Assembly: GCF_027744825.2 (NCBI RefSeq)
Contig: NC_071351.1
Coordinates: 16,753,001-16,817,000 of the forward strand
Reading direction: 5' to 3'
Length of the DNA stretch: 64,000 nt
Source: Synchiropus splendidus
Lineage: Eukaryota; Chordata; Actinopteri; Syngnathiformes; Callionymidae
Shown here: positions 44,957 through 55,761 of the stretch, one piece after another
Position numbering within the stretch: the stretch's first letter is position 1
Layout: every line of letters starts with the position of its first letter
Position numbers and translations under genes: made by a program
The notes under the pieces: model-generated
Database searches by the model: none
What the model was told of the DNA's origin: nothing
What the model saw: only the letters and a program-made list of their open reading frames with translations

Positions 44957-46873
44957 GTGGGTTCCGGAACGCCAAACATAAAAATGTTGATAACTTTGGA
45001 AAAACACTTCTGTATAAAAGGCTCCCACCATGAGTCTGCTCGGCAACACCAAGCAGCACAGTGCACATTGAAGAAAGCCTGCAACATTTGCCAGAAGAAA
45101 CACCTATTGGCCCTTCACGAAATAAATACAAGAGCAACAAGTGGGAGCATGAATACTGCCGTTAGAGAAGAAGCCTGCCTAACTACTTCCACCTCAGATG
45201 CCCTCTACCTTGACCGTCACGGAACTGGGAACAGAGTCCTATTGAAAGTTGTGCCAGTGCTCGTACAGTATGGGAAGCGAACTCTGGAGACCTTTGCCAT
45301 TCTAGATGATGGGTCAGAGAGAACTATGCTTCTCCCTGCTGCAGCTAAGTTCCTTGGTATGAAGGGCCTTCCTGAAGATCTCCCACTGCGGACAGTACGT
45401 CAGGACATCCAGGTGCTCCATGGCCATAAGGTGTCTTTCAACGTCTCCCCAGCTACCAACCCTGAGAACAGATACAACATTGCTGGAGCGTTCACAGCTA
45501 GCCGTCTCAGCCTGGCTCAGCACAGCTATCCTGTTGATCGCCTGCAGAGGAGGTTTCGACACCTCAGAGGGCTTCCCTTTCCAGCTTTGAAGGGAGCCCA
45601 GCCCTCCCTTCTCATTGGATCAGATCAGCCTCATCTTATCACCCCTGTGGAGCCTGTCCGGCTTGGACCGCCTGGGGGTCCAGCAGCTATCCACACAAGA
45701 CTCGGGTGGACCCTCCAGGGTCCTGTGAGATACACGGGGCGGCTCACTGACGAAACCCAGTGTCTCTTCATATCCTCACCATCGACTGGCGATGAATTGT
45801 TCAAGCACGTCAAAAGGCTTTGGGAGATAGATACAATCCCCTACCGAAACGAGAAAGAGGCTACTCGTTCAAAGCAAGATAAGCTGGCTGTTGCAGTGCT
45901 TGAGACCAAGACTGCCCGGACCAAGGTGGATGGAATTTCGAGGTATGCCACCCCATTGTTGCGCCATCCCAACATGCCACAGCTCCGTGCTCCAACTGAT
46001 TCAGTCATGCCGCTGTTGCGTAGCACCGAGAGACGTCTCCGTAAGAACCCTATTCTAGCTAAAGCCTATAAGGTGGAGATGCAAAGGCTCATCGACTCTG
46101 GCATTGTGCAAGAAGTGGCTCCTGAAACCATTCCACCAAAAGAATGTTGGTATATTCCTCACCACCTTGTCAGCCACAATGGAAAAAATCGCCTTGTGTT
46201 TAACTGTTCACACCAATACTTGGGACAGACCCTTAACCAATACCTTCTTCCTGGACCTACTCTTGGCGCTTCCCTGCTCGGAGTCCTGCTAAGGTTCCGT
46301 GAATATCCTGTGGCGGTTAGTGGAGACATCAAAGGAATGTTCCACCAGGTTCGACTCCTACCTGAAGATCGACCACTGTTGCGGTTCCTGTGGCGTGACC
46401 TAAATGGGGATGAAGCTCCCAAGGTATATGAGTGGCAAGTCCTTCCATTTGGCACCACATGTAGCCCATGCTGTGCCACTTACGCCCTGCAGAGTCACGT
46501 TGCAGCCAACAGCCAGCCAGGTGATAAGCTGAGATTTTCAGTTGAAAAGTGTTTCTATGTGGACAACTGCCTGCAGAGTGTGCGCACTCCTGATGAAGCA
46601 AAACTTTTAGTTGATCAGCTCAGAGAACTTCTGGCCCCCGCCGGTTTTGATCTGCGACAATGGGCCTGCAACAATCCAGATACCCTGAGTCACCTACCTC
46701 ATGAAGCCAGGTCAGAGAGCCTTGACCTGTGGCTTGTGCAGGACAAGTCAAACCCCCTCGAGTCAACACTTGGCCTCAGTTGGAACTGGAGCACGGACAC
46801 CCTGAGTTATAAACACCGGCCAGTGACCTATGACCTTGAGGAACATCTATCGAGTTCTTGCCTCTCAATATGA
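44957..46873 (+). CDS. BEL/Pao pol part 1: gag end, protease, reverse transcriptase (copy 2)
   Basis: 638-codon frame matching copy 1, including the satellite- and LTR-derived N terminus; the first element-internal Met is at 45,149. Four residues differ, all from base changes that alter the protein: Ala103 to Val, Gly141 to Asp, Ser259 to Tyr (two adjacent base changes) and Ala576 to Thr. Protease DDGS (117-120), RT Asp457 and YVDN (534-537) are unchanged. It ends in the same out-of-frame tail. Probably non-functional for the same reasons as copy 1. Confidence 0.9.
   Translation: MGSGTPNIKMLITLEKHFCIKGSHHESARQHQAAQCTLKKACNICQKKHLLALHEINTRATSGSMNTAVREEACLTTSTSDALYLDRHGTGNRVLLKVVPVLVQYGKRTLETFAILDDGSERTMLLPAAAKFLGMKGLPEDLPLRTVRQDIQVLHGHKVSFNVSPATNPENRYNIAGAFTASRLSLAQHSYPVDRLQRRFRHLRGLPFPALKGAQPSLLIGSDQPHLITPVEPVRLGPPGGPAAIHTRLGWTLQGPVRYTGRLTDETQCLFISSPSTGDELFKHVKRLWEIDTIPYRNEKEATRSKQDKLAVAVLETKTARTKVDGISRYATPLLRHPNMPQLRAPTDSVMPLLRSTERRLRKNPILAKAYKVEMQRLIDSGIVQEVAPETIPPKECWYIPHHLVSHNGKNRLVFNCSHQYLGQTLNQYLLPGPTLGASLLGVLLRFREYPVAVSGDIKGMFHQVRLLPEDRPLLRFLWRDLNGDEAPKVYEWQVLPFGTTCSPCCATYALQSHVAANSQPGDKLRFSVEKCFYVDNCLQSVRTPDEAKLLVDQLRELLAPAGFDLRQWACNNPDTLSHLPHEARSESLDLWLVQDKSNPLESTLGLSWNWSTDTLSYKHRPVTYDLEEHLSSSCLSI
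45006..45010 (+). repeat. target-site duplication acttc, left side of BEL copy 2
   Basis: Same five bases at the same monomer position as in copy 1; inherited by duplication. Confidence 0.9.
45011..45038 (+). repeat. truncated 5' LTR stub (28 bp), copy 2
   Basis: Identical to the copy 1 stub and to the start of the 3' LTR at 49,187. TATAAAAGG at 45,013-45,021. Confidence 0.87.
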
Positions 46874-49145
46874 CCCTTTAGGCCTCCTACTGCCCTTCTC
46901 TACTCGGGCCAAGCTCATCATTCGGCAGCTATGGGACAAGCAGCGCAGCTGGGATGATCCCAATCTACCTCCCGAGCTCCTACAGGCCTGGTCAAACTGG
47001 GAGGCCGAACTGCAGTCCCTACCTCACCTATCCTTCCCACGACCATATATGCCTAAGGACATCCAGCTAGAGGGTGCTACTCACGAGATCCACATTTTTG
47101 CAGATGCCTCCGAGCAGGTCTACGGAGCAGTTGCCTACCTCAGGACACAAAGCCCTTCTGTAGGGACCTGCTTGTCATTCATCATGGCTCGATCAAGAGT
47201 GGCCCCCAAGCGTATCCAATCCATTCCACGCCTAGAACTCTGTGCAGCCCTGGTGGGTGCCAAATTAGCCTATCTCATTGAGAAAGAACTCACCCTGAAT
47301 CTGGATCGCATTGTATTGTGGTCAGACTCCACAACTGTTTTGACCTGGTTACAATCTCAGTCCTGCCGGTACAAGGTCTTTGTAGGGGTGAGAGTAGCAG
47401 AGATACAGGAGTTAACTGAGAAGTGCACTTGGCGCTATGTCGAGTCCGAGAATAACCCAGCCGATGACCTGACTAGGGGGAAGACCCTAGTATCTCTGGT
47501 AGAGCCAAATAGATGGGTTTGTGGACCTACCTTCCTCCTCCAAAGCCCTGAACATTGGCCTGAGCAACCTTCCCTGGCATCAGCCGAAGAGGAAACCGAG
47601 CTCCGAAAGGTCACTCACTGTGGACTAACAGCTACTTCACCCCCTCTTACAGGTGACAAGGTGCACAACACTTGGCAGGAGCTCATAGATGCCACTGTAC
47701 AAGACATTTACCAGTCAGAGACATGTAGTCCTTCCCTGATCGCAGAGCATTACCACCAAGCGGAGAATCAGGTCCTTAGACTAGCCCAGCAACAGTCCTT
47801 TCCTGAAGACTACAAGCTCCTAGCAGCAGGCAAGCCCGTCTCAGCAGGGAGTCGTTTGCTCACCCTCTCCCCAGAAATGGACATGTCATTGAACCTTATC
47901 AGGGTCGGCGGTCGGTTCAGACGTTTGGCCGGACAAGAACACCCATCATTGCACCCTATAGTCCTGGATGCCTCTCACCCTACGACACACCTACTTGTCC
48001 AGAAGTACGATAAAGACCTACACCACCCTGGCTCAGAACGGGTCTTTGCGGAGCTGCGAAGATCATACTGGATCCTTCGAGGGCGGGAACTTATTCGAAG
48101 ATACCAACGTACGTGTCCTGACTGTCAACGCTGGCGAGCGCGGCCTTCTGTTCCTAGGATGGCAGATCTCCCTGTTGCCCGCCTCAGACTGCACAAGCCA
48201 GCATTCTACTCCACAGGCGTGGATTGTTTTGGGCCTATGGTGGTGAAAGTTGGAAGACGACATGAGAAACGCTGGGGGCTCATATTTAAATGTATGACGA
48301 CCAGAGCTGTGCACCTGGATCTCCTCAATAGCCTGGATGATGATGCTTACCTGATGGCCTTGCGGAGATTCATTGCAAGAAGAGGGACCCCTGCAGAGGT
48401 GTGGTCAGACAGAGGGACCAACTTTAAAGCTGGAGAAAGAGAACTCCAGGAGGCATATAGCAGCATGGTCCAAAGCTTGCAAATCCAACTGGCACAGCAA
48501 CAGATCAAGTTCTCTTTCAATCCTCCAGCGGCCCCACACTTCGGAGGAGTGTGGGAAAGGGAAATTCGGTCGGTCAAAGCTGCCCTCTATGCCTGCCTAG
48601 GCTCCCAACCAGTCCAAGAAGAGGTCCTACTTACCGTTCTGCTGGAAGTCGAAGCCATCCTCAACTCAAAGCCATTAGGCTACGTGTCCGCGGATATTGC
48701 AGATCTCGACCCCATCACTCTAAATAGCCTACTCATGGGGCGGCCTGATGGATCCCTCCCCCAAGTAGTCTACCCAGAAACAGGGATTCTGAGCCGTAAA
48801 CGATGGAGGCACTCCCAGGTTCTTGCGGATCAGTTTTGGTCCAGGTTCATCAGGGAATATCTACCCAGTCTGCAGGTCCGCCAGAAATGGAATTCCTCCC
48901 CTCCTGAACTCCTGAACGAAGCAGTCGTCATGGTGGTGGAGCCTCAATTGCCACGCGCCCAATGGTCTGTAGGACGCGTGGTGAAAGTTCATCGCAGTAC
49001 TGACGGGTGCATCCGGTCAGCTGATGTGAACATCAAGGGACATGTCTACATTCGACCAGTTGCCCGGCTCGTGGTGCTACCTGCTATTCCATCTGGGGAG
49101 GAAGAACCTCCACCGTGTTCAGGGTCAATGGTCAGGAACAGTTAA
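46830..49145 (+). CDS. BEL/Pao pol part 2: RNase H, integrase, DUF5641 (copy 2)
   Basis: 771 codons; four shorter than copy 1 because T29,325 is A here (gttatg to gttaag), making a stop right after ...VRNS. Other changes: Ala221 to Val, a Glu to Gly in the PETEIL segment, Thr to Ile in the HVYTRP segment, and one silent change (aca to act at the Thr of HNTWQ). RNase H and integrase catalytic residues are the same as in copy 1. The ATG is again inside the polyprotein, overlapping part 1 by 44 bp in the +1 frame. Confidence 0.9.
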   Translation: MTLRNIYRVLASQYDPLGLLLPFSTRAKLIIRQLWDKQRSWDDPNLPPELLQAWSNWEAELQSLPHLSFPRPYMPKDIQLEGATHEIHIFADASEQVYGAVAYLRTQSPSVGTCLSFIMARSRVAPKRIQSIPRLELCAALVGAKLAYLIEKELTLNLDRIVLWSDSTTVLTWLQSQSCRYKVFVGVRVAEIQELTEKCTWRYVESENNPADDLTRGKTLVSLVEPNRWVCGPTFLLQSPEHWPEQPSLASAEEETELRKVTHCGLTATSPPLTGDKVHNTWQELIDATVQDIYQSETCSPSLIAEHYHQAENQVLRLAQQQSFPEDYKLLAAGKPVSAGSRLLTLSPEMDMSLNLIRVGGRFRRLAGQEHPSLHPIVLDASHPTTHLLVQKYDKDLHHPGSERVFAELRRSYWILRGRELIRRYQRTCPDCQRWRARPSVPRMADLPVARLRLHKPAFYSTGVDCFGPMVVKVGRRHEKRWGLIFKCMTTRAVHLDLLNSLDDDAYLMALRRFIARRGTPAEVWSDRGTNFKAGERELQEAYSSMVQSLQIQLAQQQIKFSFNPPAAPHFGGVWEREIRSVKAALYACLGSQPVQEEVLLTVLLEVEAILNSKPLGYVSADIADLDPITLNSLLMGRPDGSLPQVVYPETGILSRKRWRHSQVLADQFWSRFIREYLPSLQVRQKWNSSPPELLNEAVVMVVEPQLPRAQWSVGRVVKVHRSTDGCIRSADVNIKGHVYIRPVARLVVLPAIPSGEEEPPPCSGSMVRNS

Positions 49146-49186
49146 GATTTATTGTAGCAAATGTGCCTTACACATTTGGGGGCGGC

Positions 49187-49778
49187 TGTATAAAAGGCTC
49201 CCACCATGAGTCTGTCACTTTAAGAGCCTTTTGCTCATTTGCATTTTACGTCACGTTCCTTTTTCCCATCGTTCCTTTTCCCATCGTTCCTTTTCCCTAT
49301 GTGTGGAGCTAGTGTTCGGTCGTGGTCGCTTCGGGTCCAGGTTCAGCAGCACTCAAGCGTTTGAGTGACTGAGCAGAAGTAAGTTGAGCTTCACTCATGT
49401 TAAGCACAGTGTTGTACGGATGCACATGTTTGGTCGTCGTTTATGTGTGTCCGTAACGTTCGTCACAGAGTCCGATTTGCGTGTAGTTCTATGTCGGTCG
49501 CTAGGTGTCGCCGTTGGACCGTTTATGGATCTGTGTTGCTTGTGTTGTATGTGGACTTAGAGATGCCTGCATCTTTGTTCAGTAGTTAGTAACCTGACGT
49601 GAATTGTGATTTCCTTTATTACAGAAACTAATATTGATGCTGTACTGAGTGCTGCAAATAAACACCTCTGAATCAGGACCATCCTCCTCCTCTTTTCGAC
49701 CTCCTCCGGTATTCTAATCGATACCCCATCTTGAACTGCTGTAGCACCTAATTGAACCCGTGCAATCACTGCTGTTTA
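49187..49778 (+). repeat. 3' LTR, complete, 592 bp (copy 2)
   Basis: Matches the copy 1 LTR with two base changes (A29,503 to T and A29,890 to T). The TATA box (49,189-49,197), octamer and CRE-like sites (49,237-49,253), CT-rich triplicate, hairpin (49,350-49,367), candidate intron (49,379-49,624) and AATAAA (49,657-49,662) are all retained. Confidence 0.88.
49657..49662 (+). terminator. AATAAA polyadenylation signal in 3' LTR (copy 2)
   Basis: Same position and context as in copy 1 (gctgcaaataaacacc). Confidence 0.65.
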
Positions 49779-49783
49779 ACTTC
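49779..49783 (+). repeat. target-site duplication acttc, right side of BEL copy 2
   Basis: The satellite monomer resumes here exactly as after copy 1, including gatgtacaacgactag and cccttactgct. Confidence 0.9.
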
Positions 49784-51309
49784 AGACAGCTTAGATTTGA
49801 TGTACAACGACTAGAAAGACCCTTACTGCTATAGTGGGAGGTGAAAATTTCATGTTCTGAAGCTTCCCTGCAAAGTTATGGCACAATGCAGAAAACGCCT
49901 TTTCGGCCCGAGATAAGGTCGTTTCCGGAACGCCAACCTAAAAAATGTTGAAAGCTTTCGAAAAACACTTCAGACAACTTAGATTTGATGTCCAACTAGT
50001 AGTAAGACCCTGTCTGTTATAGTGGGAGTTGAAAATTTCATGTTCTGAAGCTTCCCTGCAAAGTTAAGGAACAATGCAGAAACCGCGTTTTCAGCCTGAG
50101 ATAAGGTGGGTTCCGGAACCCCAAACATAAAAATGTTTATAACTTTGGAAAAACACTTCAGACAGCTTAGATTTGATGTGCAACTACTAGAAAGACCCTT
50201 TCTGCTACAGTGGGAGGTGAACATTTCATGTTCCGAAGCTTCCCTGCAAAGTAATGGCACAATATGTAAAACGCGTTTTCAGTTTGAGATAAGGTGTGTT
50301 CCGGAACGCCAAACATAAAAATGTTGATAATTTTCGAAAAACACTTCAGACAGCTTAGATTTGATGTGCAACTACTAGAAAGACCCTTTCTGCTGTAGTG
50401 GGAGGTCAAAATTTCATGTTCTGAAGCTTCCCTGGAAAGTTATGGCAAAATGCGTAAAACGCGTTTTCAGCCTGAAATAAGGTTGATTCCGGAACGCCAA
50501 ACATAAAAATGTTGATAACTTTGGAAAAACACATCAGACAGCTTAGATTTGATGTGCAACTACTAGAAAGACCCTTTCTGCTATAGTGGGAGGTTAAAAT
50601 TTCATGTTCTGAAGCTTCCCTGAAGAGTTATGGCACAATGTGTAAAAACGCTTTTCAGCCTGAGATAAGGTGGGTTTCGGAACGCCAAACATAAAAATGT
50701 TGATAACTTTGGAAAAAACATTTCAGACAACTTAGATTTGATGTGTAACTACTAAAAAGACTCTTTCTGCTATAGTGGCAGGTGAACCTTTCATGTTCTG
50801 AAGCTTTCCGTCAAAGTTATGGCACAATGCAGAAAACGCGTTTTCAGCCTGAGACAAGGTGGGTTCCGGAACGCCAAACAGAAAAATGTTGATAACTTTC
50901 GAAAAACACTTCAGACACATTAGATTTGATGTGCAACTATTAGAAAGACCCTGTTTGTCATAGTGGGAGCTGAAAATTTCATGTTCTGATGCTTCCCTGC
51001 AAAGTTAAGGAACAATGCAGAAAACGCGTTTTCAGCCTGAGATAAGGTGGTTTCCAAAACGCCAAACGTAAAAATGTTGATTACTTTGGAACAACACTTC
51101 TGTCAGCTTAGATTTAATGTGCAACTACTAGAAAGACCCTTTCTGCTATAGTGGGAGGTGAAAATTTCATGTTCTGAAGATTCCCAGCAAAGTTATGGCA
51201 TAAAGCAGAAAACGCGTTTTCAGCCTGCGATAAGGTCGATTCTGGAACGCCAAACATAAAAATGTTGATAATTTTGGAAAAACATATCAGACAGCTTAGA
51301 TTTAATGTG

Positions 51310-51450
51310 CAACGACTAGAAAGACCCTATCTGCTATAGTGGTAGGTTAAAATTTCATTTTCTGAAGCTTCCCTACAAAGTTGTGGCACAATGCAGAAAA
51401 CACATTTTCAGCATGACAAAAGGTGGGTTCCGGAACGCCAAACATAAGAA
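51310..51450 (+). repeat. 15-monomer-offset monomer match (partner 54,127-54,265)
   Basis: Both carry ccctatctgctatagtggtag, cattttctgaagcttcccta, caaagttgtggc and cacattttcagcatgacaaaag. The offset is about 2,817 bp, near 15 monomers. The surrounding monomers are less alike, so only about one monomer was shared, possibly by gene conversion. Confidence 0.75.
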
Positions 51451-54400
51451 TGTTGATAACTTTGGAAAAACACTTTGAGACAGCTTAGATTTGATGTGTA
51501 ACTACTAGAAAGACCCTTTCTGCTATAGTGGGAGGTACAAATTTCATGTTCTGAAAATTCCCTGCAAAGTTATGGCACAATGCTGAAAACGCGTTTTCAG
51601 CCTGAGATAAGGTGGGTTCCAGAACGCCAAACATAAAAATGTTTATAACTTTGGAAAAACACTTCAGACAGCTTAGATTTGATGTGCAACTACTAGAAAG
51701 ACCCTTTCTGCTATAGTGGGAGGTGAAAATTTCATATTCTGCTGCTTTCCTGCAAAGTGATGGCAGAATGCAGAGAGCGCGTTGTCAGCCTGAGATAAGG
51801 TTGATTCCGGAACGCCAAACATAAGACTGTGATAACTTTGGAAAAACACTTCAGACAGGTTAGATTTGATGTGCAACTACTAGAAGGACCCTTTCTGCTA
51901 TAGTGGGAGTTGAAAATTTCATGTTCTGTAGCTTCCCTGCAAAGTTATGGCACAATGCAGAAAACGCGTTTTCAGCCTGAGATAAGGTGGGTACCGGAAC
52001 GCCAAACAAAAAAATATGATAACTTCGGAAAAACACATCAGACAGCTTAGATTTGACGTGCAACTACGAGAAATACCCTTTCTGCTATAGTGGGAGGTGA
52101 AAACTTCATGTTCTGAAGCTTGCCTGCAAAGTTATGGCACAATTCCGAAAACGCGTTTTCAGCCTAAGATTAGGTCGATTCCGAAACACAAAACAGAAAA
52201 ATGTTGATAACTTTGGGAAAACACTTCAGACAGCTTAGATGTGATGTGCAACTACTAGAAAGATCCTTTCTGATATAGTGGGAGGAGACAATTTCATGGT
52301 CTGAAGCTTCCCTGCAAAGTTATGGCACAATGCAGAAAAAGCGTTTTCAGCCTGAGATGAGGTGGGTTCCGGAACGCCAAACATAAAAATGTTGAAAACT
52401 TTGGAAAAACACTTCAGACAGCTTAGATTTGACGTGCAACTACTAGAAAGACCATTTCTGCTATAGTGGGAGGTGAAAATTTCATGTTCTGAAGCTTCCC
52501 TGCAAAGCTAAGGCACAATGCAGAATACGCGTTTTCAGCCTGAGATATGGTCGATTCCGGAACGCCAGACATAAAAATTTTGATAACTTTGGAAAAACAC
52601 TTCAGACAGATTAGATTTGATGTGCAACTACTAGAAAGACCCTTTCTGCTATAGTGGCATGTGAAAATTTCGTGTTCTGAAGCGTGCCTGCAAAGTTATG
52701 GCACAATGCAGAAAATGCGTTTTCAGCCTGAGATAAGGTCGATTCCGGAACGCCAAACATGAAAATGTTGATAACTTTGGAAAAACACTTCAGACAGCTT
52801 CGATTTGATGTGCAACTACAAGACAGACCCTTTCTGCAACAGTGGGAGGTTAAAATTTCTTATTCTGAAGTTTCCTGCAAAGTTATGGCACAATGCAGAA
52901 AACGCGTTTTCAGCTTGAGATAAGGTGGGTTCCCGAACGCCAAAGATAAAAATGTTGAAAACTTTGGAAAATCACTTCAGACAGCTTAGATTTGATGAGC
53001 AACTACCAGAAAGACCTTTTCTGCTATAGTGGAAGTTTAAAATTTCATGTTCTGAAGCTTCCTTGCAAAGTTATGGCACAATGCGGAAAAAAACGTTTTC
53101 AGCCTGAGATAAAGTCGATTCCGGAACGCCAAACATAAAAATGTTGATAACTTTGGAAAAACACTTTAGACAGTTTAGATTTCACGTGAAACTACTAGAA
53201 AGACCCTTTATGCTATAGTGGGAGGTGAAAATTTCATGTTCTTAAGCTTTATGCATAGTTGTGGCACAATGCTTAAAACGCGTTTTCAGCCTGAGATAAG
53301 GTCGATTCCGGAACGCCAAACATAAAAATGTTGATAACTTTGGAAAAACACTTCAGACAGCTTAGATTTCACGTGAAACTACTAGAAAGACCCTTTCTGC
53401 CATTGTGGGAGGTGAAAATTTCATGTTCTGAAGCTTCACGGCAAAGTTATGGAACAATGCGTGAAACGCGTTTTCAGCCTGTGATCAGGTCGATTCAGGA
53501 ACATCACACATAAAAAAGTTGATAACTTCCGAAAAACACTTCATACAGCTTAGATTTGATGTGCAACTACGAGAAAGACCTTTTCTGCTATAGTGGGAAA
53601 TGAACATTTCATGATCTGAAGCTTCCCTGCAAAGTTATGGCACAATGCAGAAAACGCGTTTTCAGCCTGAGATAAGGTCGATTAAGGAACACCAAACATA
53701 AAAATGTTGAAAACTTTCGAAAAACACTTCAGACAGCTTAGATTTGATGTGCAACTATGAGAAAGTCCCTTTCTGCTAAAGTGGGAAATGAACATTTCAT
53801 GATCTGAAGCTTCCCTGCAAAGTAATGGCACAATGAAGACAACGCGTTATCTGCTTGAGATGAGGTAGATTTCAGAACGGCAAAAATAAAAATGTTGATA
53901 ACTTTGGAAAAACACTTCAGACAGCTTAGATTTGATGTGCAACTACTAGAAAGACCATATCTGCTATAGTGGGAGGTGAAAATTTCATGTTCTGAAGCTT
54001 CGCTGCAAAGTTATGGCACAATGCGTAAAACTCGTTTTCAGCCTGAGATGAGGTTGATTTCAGAACGGCAAAAATAAAAATGTTGATAACTTTGGAAAAA
54101 CACTTCAGACAGCTTAGATTTGATGTGCAACTACTAGAAAGACCCTATCTGCTATAGTGGTAGGTTAAAATTTCATTTTCTGAAGCTTCCCTACAAAGTT
54201 GTGGCACAATGCAGAAAACACATTTTCAGCATGACAAAAGGTGGGTTCCGGAACGCCAAACATAAAAATGTTGATAACTTTGGAAAAACACTTCAGACAG
54301 CTTAGATTTGATGTGCAACTACGACAAAGACCCTTTCTGCTATAGTGGGAGGTGAAAACTTCGTATTATGCAGCTTTCCTGCAAAGTTCTGGCACAATGC

Positions 54401-55761
54401 AGAAAACGCGTTTTCAGCCTGAGATAAGGTGGGTTCCAGAACGCCAAATATAAAAATGTTGATAACTTTGGAAAAACACTTCAGACAGCTTAGATTTGAT
54501 GTGCAACTACTAGAAAGACCCTTTCTGCTATAGTGGGAGTTGAAAATTTCATGTTCTGAAGCTTCCCTGCAAAGTTATGGCACTATGCAGAAAATGCGTT
54601 TACAGCCTGAGATAAGGTGGGTTCCGGAACGAAAAACATAAAAATGTTGATAACTTTGGAAAAACACATCAGACAGGTTAGATTTCATTTGCAACTACGA
54701 GAAAGACACTTTCTGCTATTGTGGTTCGTGAAATTTCGATGTTCGGAAGCTTCCCTGCAAAGTTATGGAACAGTGCGTTAAACGCGTTTTCAGCCTGAGA
54801 TAAGGTCGATTCCGGAACGCCAAACATAAAAATGTTGTTAACTTTGTAAAAACACGTCAGACAGCTTAGATGTGATGTGCAACTACTAGTAAGATCCTTT
54901 CTGATATAGTGGGAGCTGAAAATTTCATGTTCTGAAGCTTCCCTGCAAAGTTATGGCACAATGCAGAAAACACGTTTTCAGCTTGAGATGAGGTAGGTTC
55001 CGGAACGCCAAACATAAAAATGTTTAAAACTTTGGAAAAACACTTGAGCCAGCTTAGATTTGACGTGCAACTACGAGAAAGACCATTTCTGCTATAGTGG
55101 GAGTTGAAAATTTCATGTTCTGAAGCTTCCCTGCAAAGTTATGGCACAATGCAGAAAACGCGTTTTCAGCTTGAGATATGGTCGATTCTGGAACGCCAAA
55201 CATAAAAATGTTGATAACTTTGGTAAAACACTTCAGACAGATTAGATTTGATGTGCAACTACTAGAAAGACCCTTTCTGCTATAGTCGCATGTGAATATT
55301 TCATGTTCTGAAGCTTGCCTGCAAAGTTGTGGACAATGCAGAAAATGCGTTTTCAGCCTCAGATAAGGTGGGTTCCAGAACGCCAAACATAAAAATGTTG
55401 ATAAGTTTGGAAAAACACTTCAGACAGCTTAGATTTGATGAGCCATTACTAGAAAGACCCTTTCTGCTATAGTGGGTGGTGAAAATCCGATGTTCTGACG
55501 CTTCCCTGCAAAGTTATGGCACAATGCGTAAAATGCGTTTTCAGCCTGAGATAAGGTGGGTTCCGGAACGCCAAACATAAAAATGTGGACAACTTTGGAA
55601 AAACACTTCAGACAGCTTAGATTTGATGTGTAACTACGAGAAAGACCCTTTCTGCTATAGTGGGAGGTGAAAATTTCATGTTCTGAAGCGTCCCTGTGAT
55701 GTTATGGCACAATGCACAAAAACACTTTTTCAGCCTGAGATAAGGTCGATTCCGGAACGCC

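Larger units (their letters stand above)
29959..45010 (+). repeat. 188-bp satellite array, segment II (between the two retroelements)
   Basis: Same monomer family and orientation as segment I; about 15.05 kb, close to 80 monomers. Common subtypes here carry caaacgtaaaaatg instead of caaacataaaaatg and ggaacaacacttc instead of ggaaaaacacttc. The stretch 35.1-40.5 kb is a recent, highly similar amplification with offsets of 940, 1,880 and 2,820 bp. The stretch 43.1-44.99 kb instead carries subtypes typical of the first 17 kb of the window, such as the caggaaaaactctacagacag monomer at 43.3 and 44.8 kb and the caaaatatgtaaaacg monomer at 44.92 kb. No unique sequence or gene is seen. Confidence 0.97.
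45011..49778 (+). mobile_element. BEL/Pao LTR retrotransposon, copy 2 (duplicate of copy 1)
   Basis: 4,768 bp with no length difference from copy 1 and about 12 substitutions. It has the same 28-bp 5' LTR stub, the same junction to the gag end, the same pol frameshift and the same target duplication. The adjoining 951 bp of right satellite also matches copy 1. Only the left satellite differs, beyond 64 bp. It therefore arose by recombination of the array. Like copy 1, it lacks a PBS and most of gag. Confidence 0.95.
44947..50729 (+). repeat. 5.78-kb segmental duplication, derived copy
   Basis: Matches 25,127-30,909 at an offset of 19,820 bp. Right of 50,729 the sequence follows the gtgtaactactaaaaagactc monomer of 23.88/24.44 kb for one monomer, then rejoins the copy 1 flank with an offset of 20,008 bp (one extra monomer) until about 51,080. 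The left flank is of a different subtype from that of copy 1. Confidence 0.92.

Noticed and set aside
25191..49778. Two independent insertions of the same element at a hot spot in the satellite
   Set aside because: Independent insertions would not share the same internal deletion, pol frameshift and 951 bp of right-flank satellite variants. Duplication explains all of these at once.
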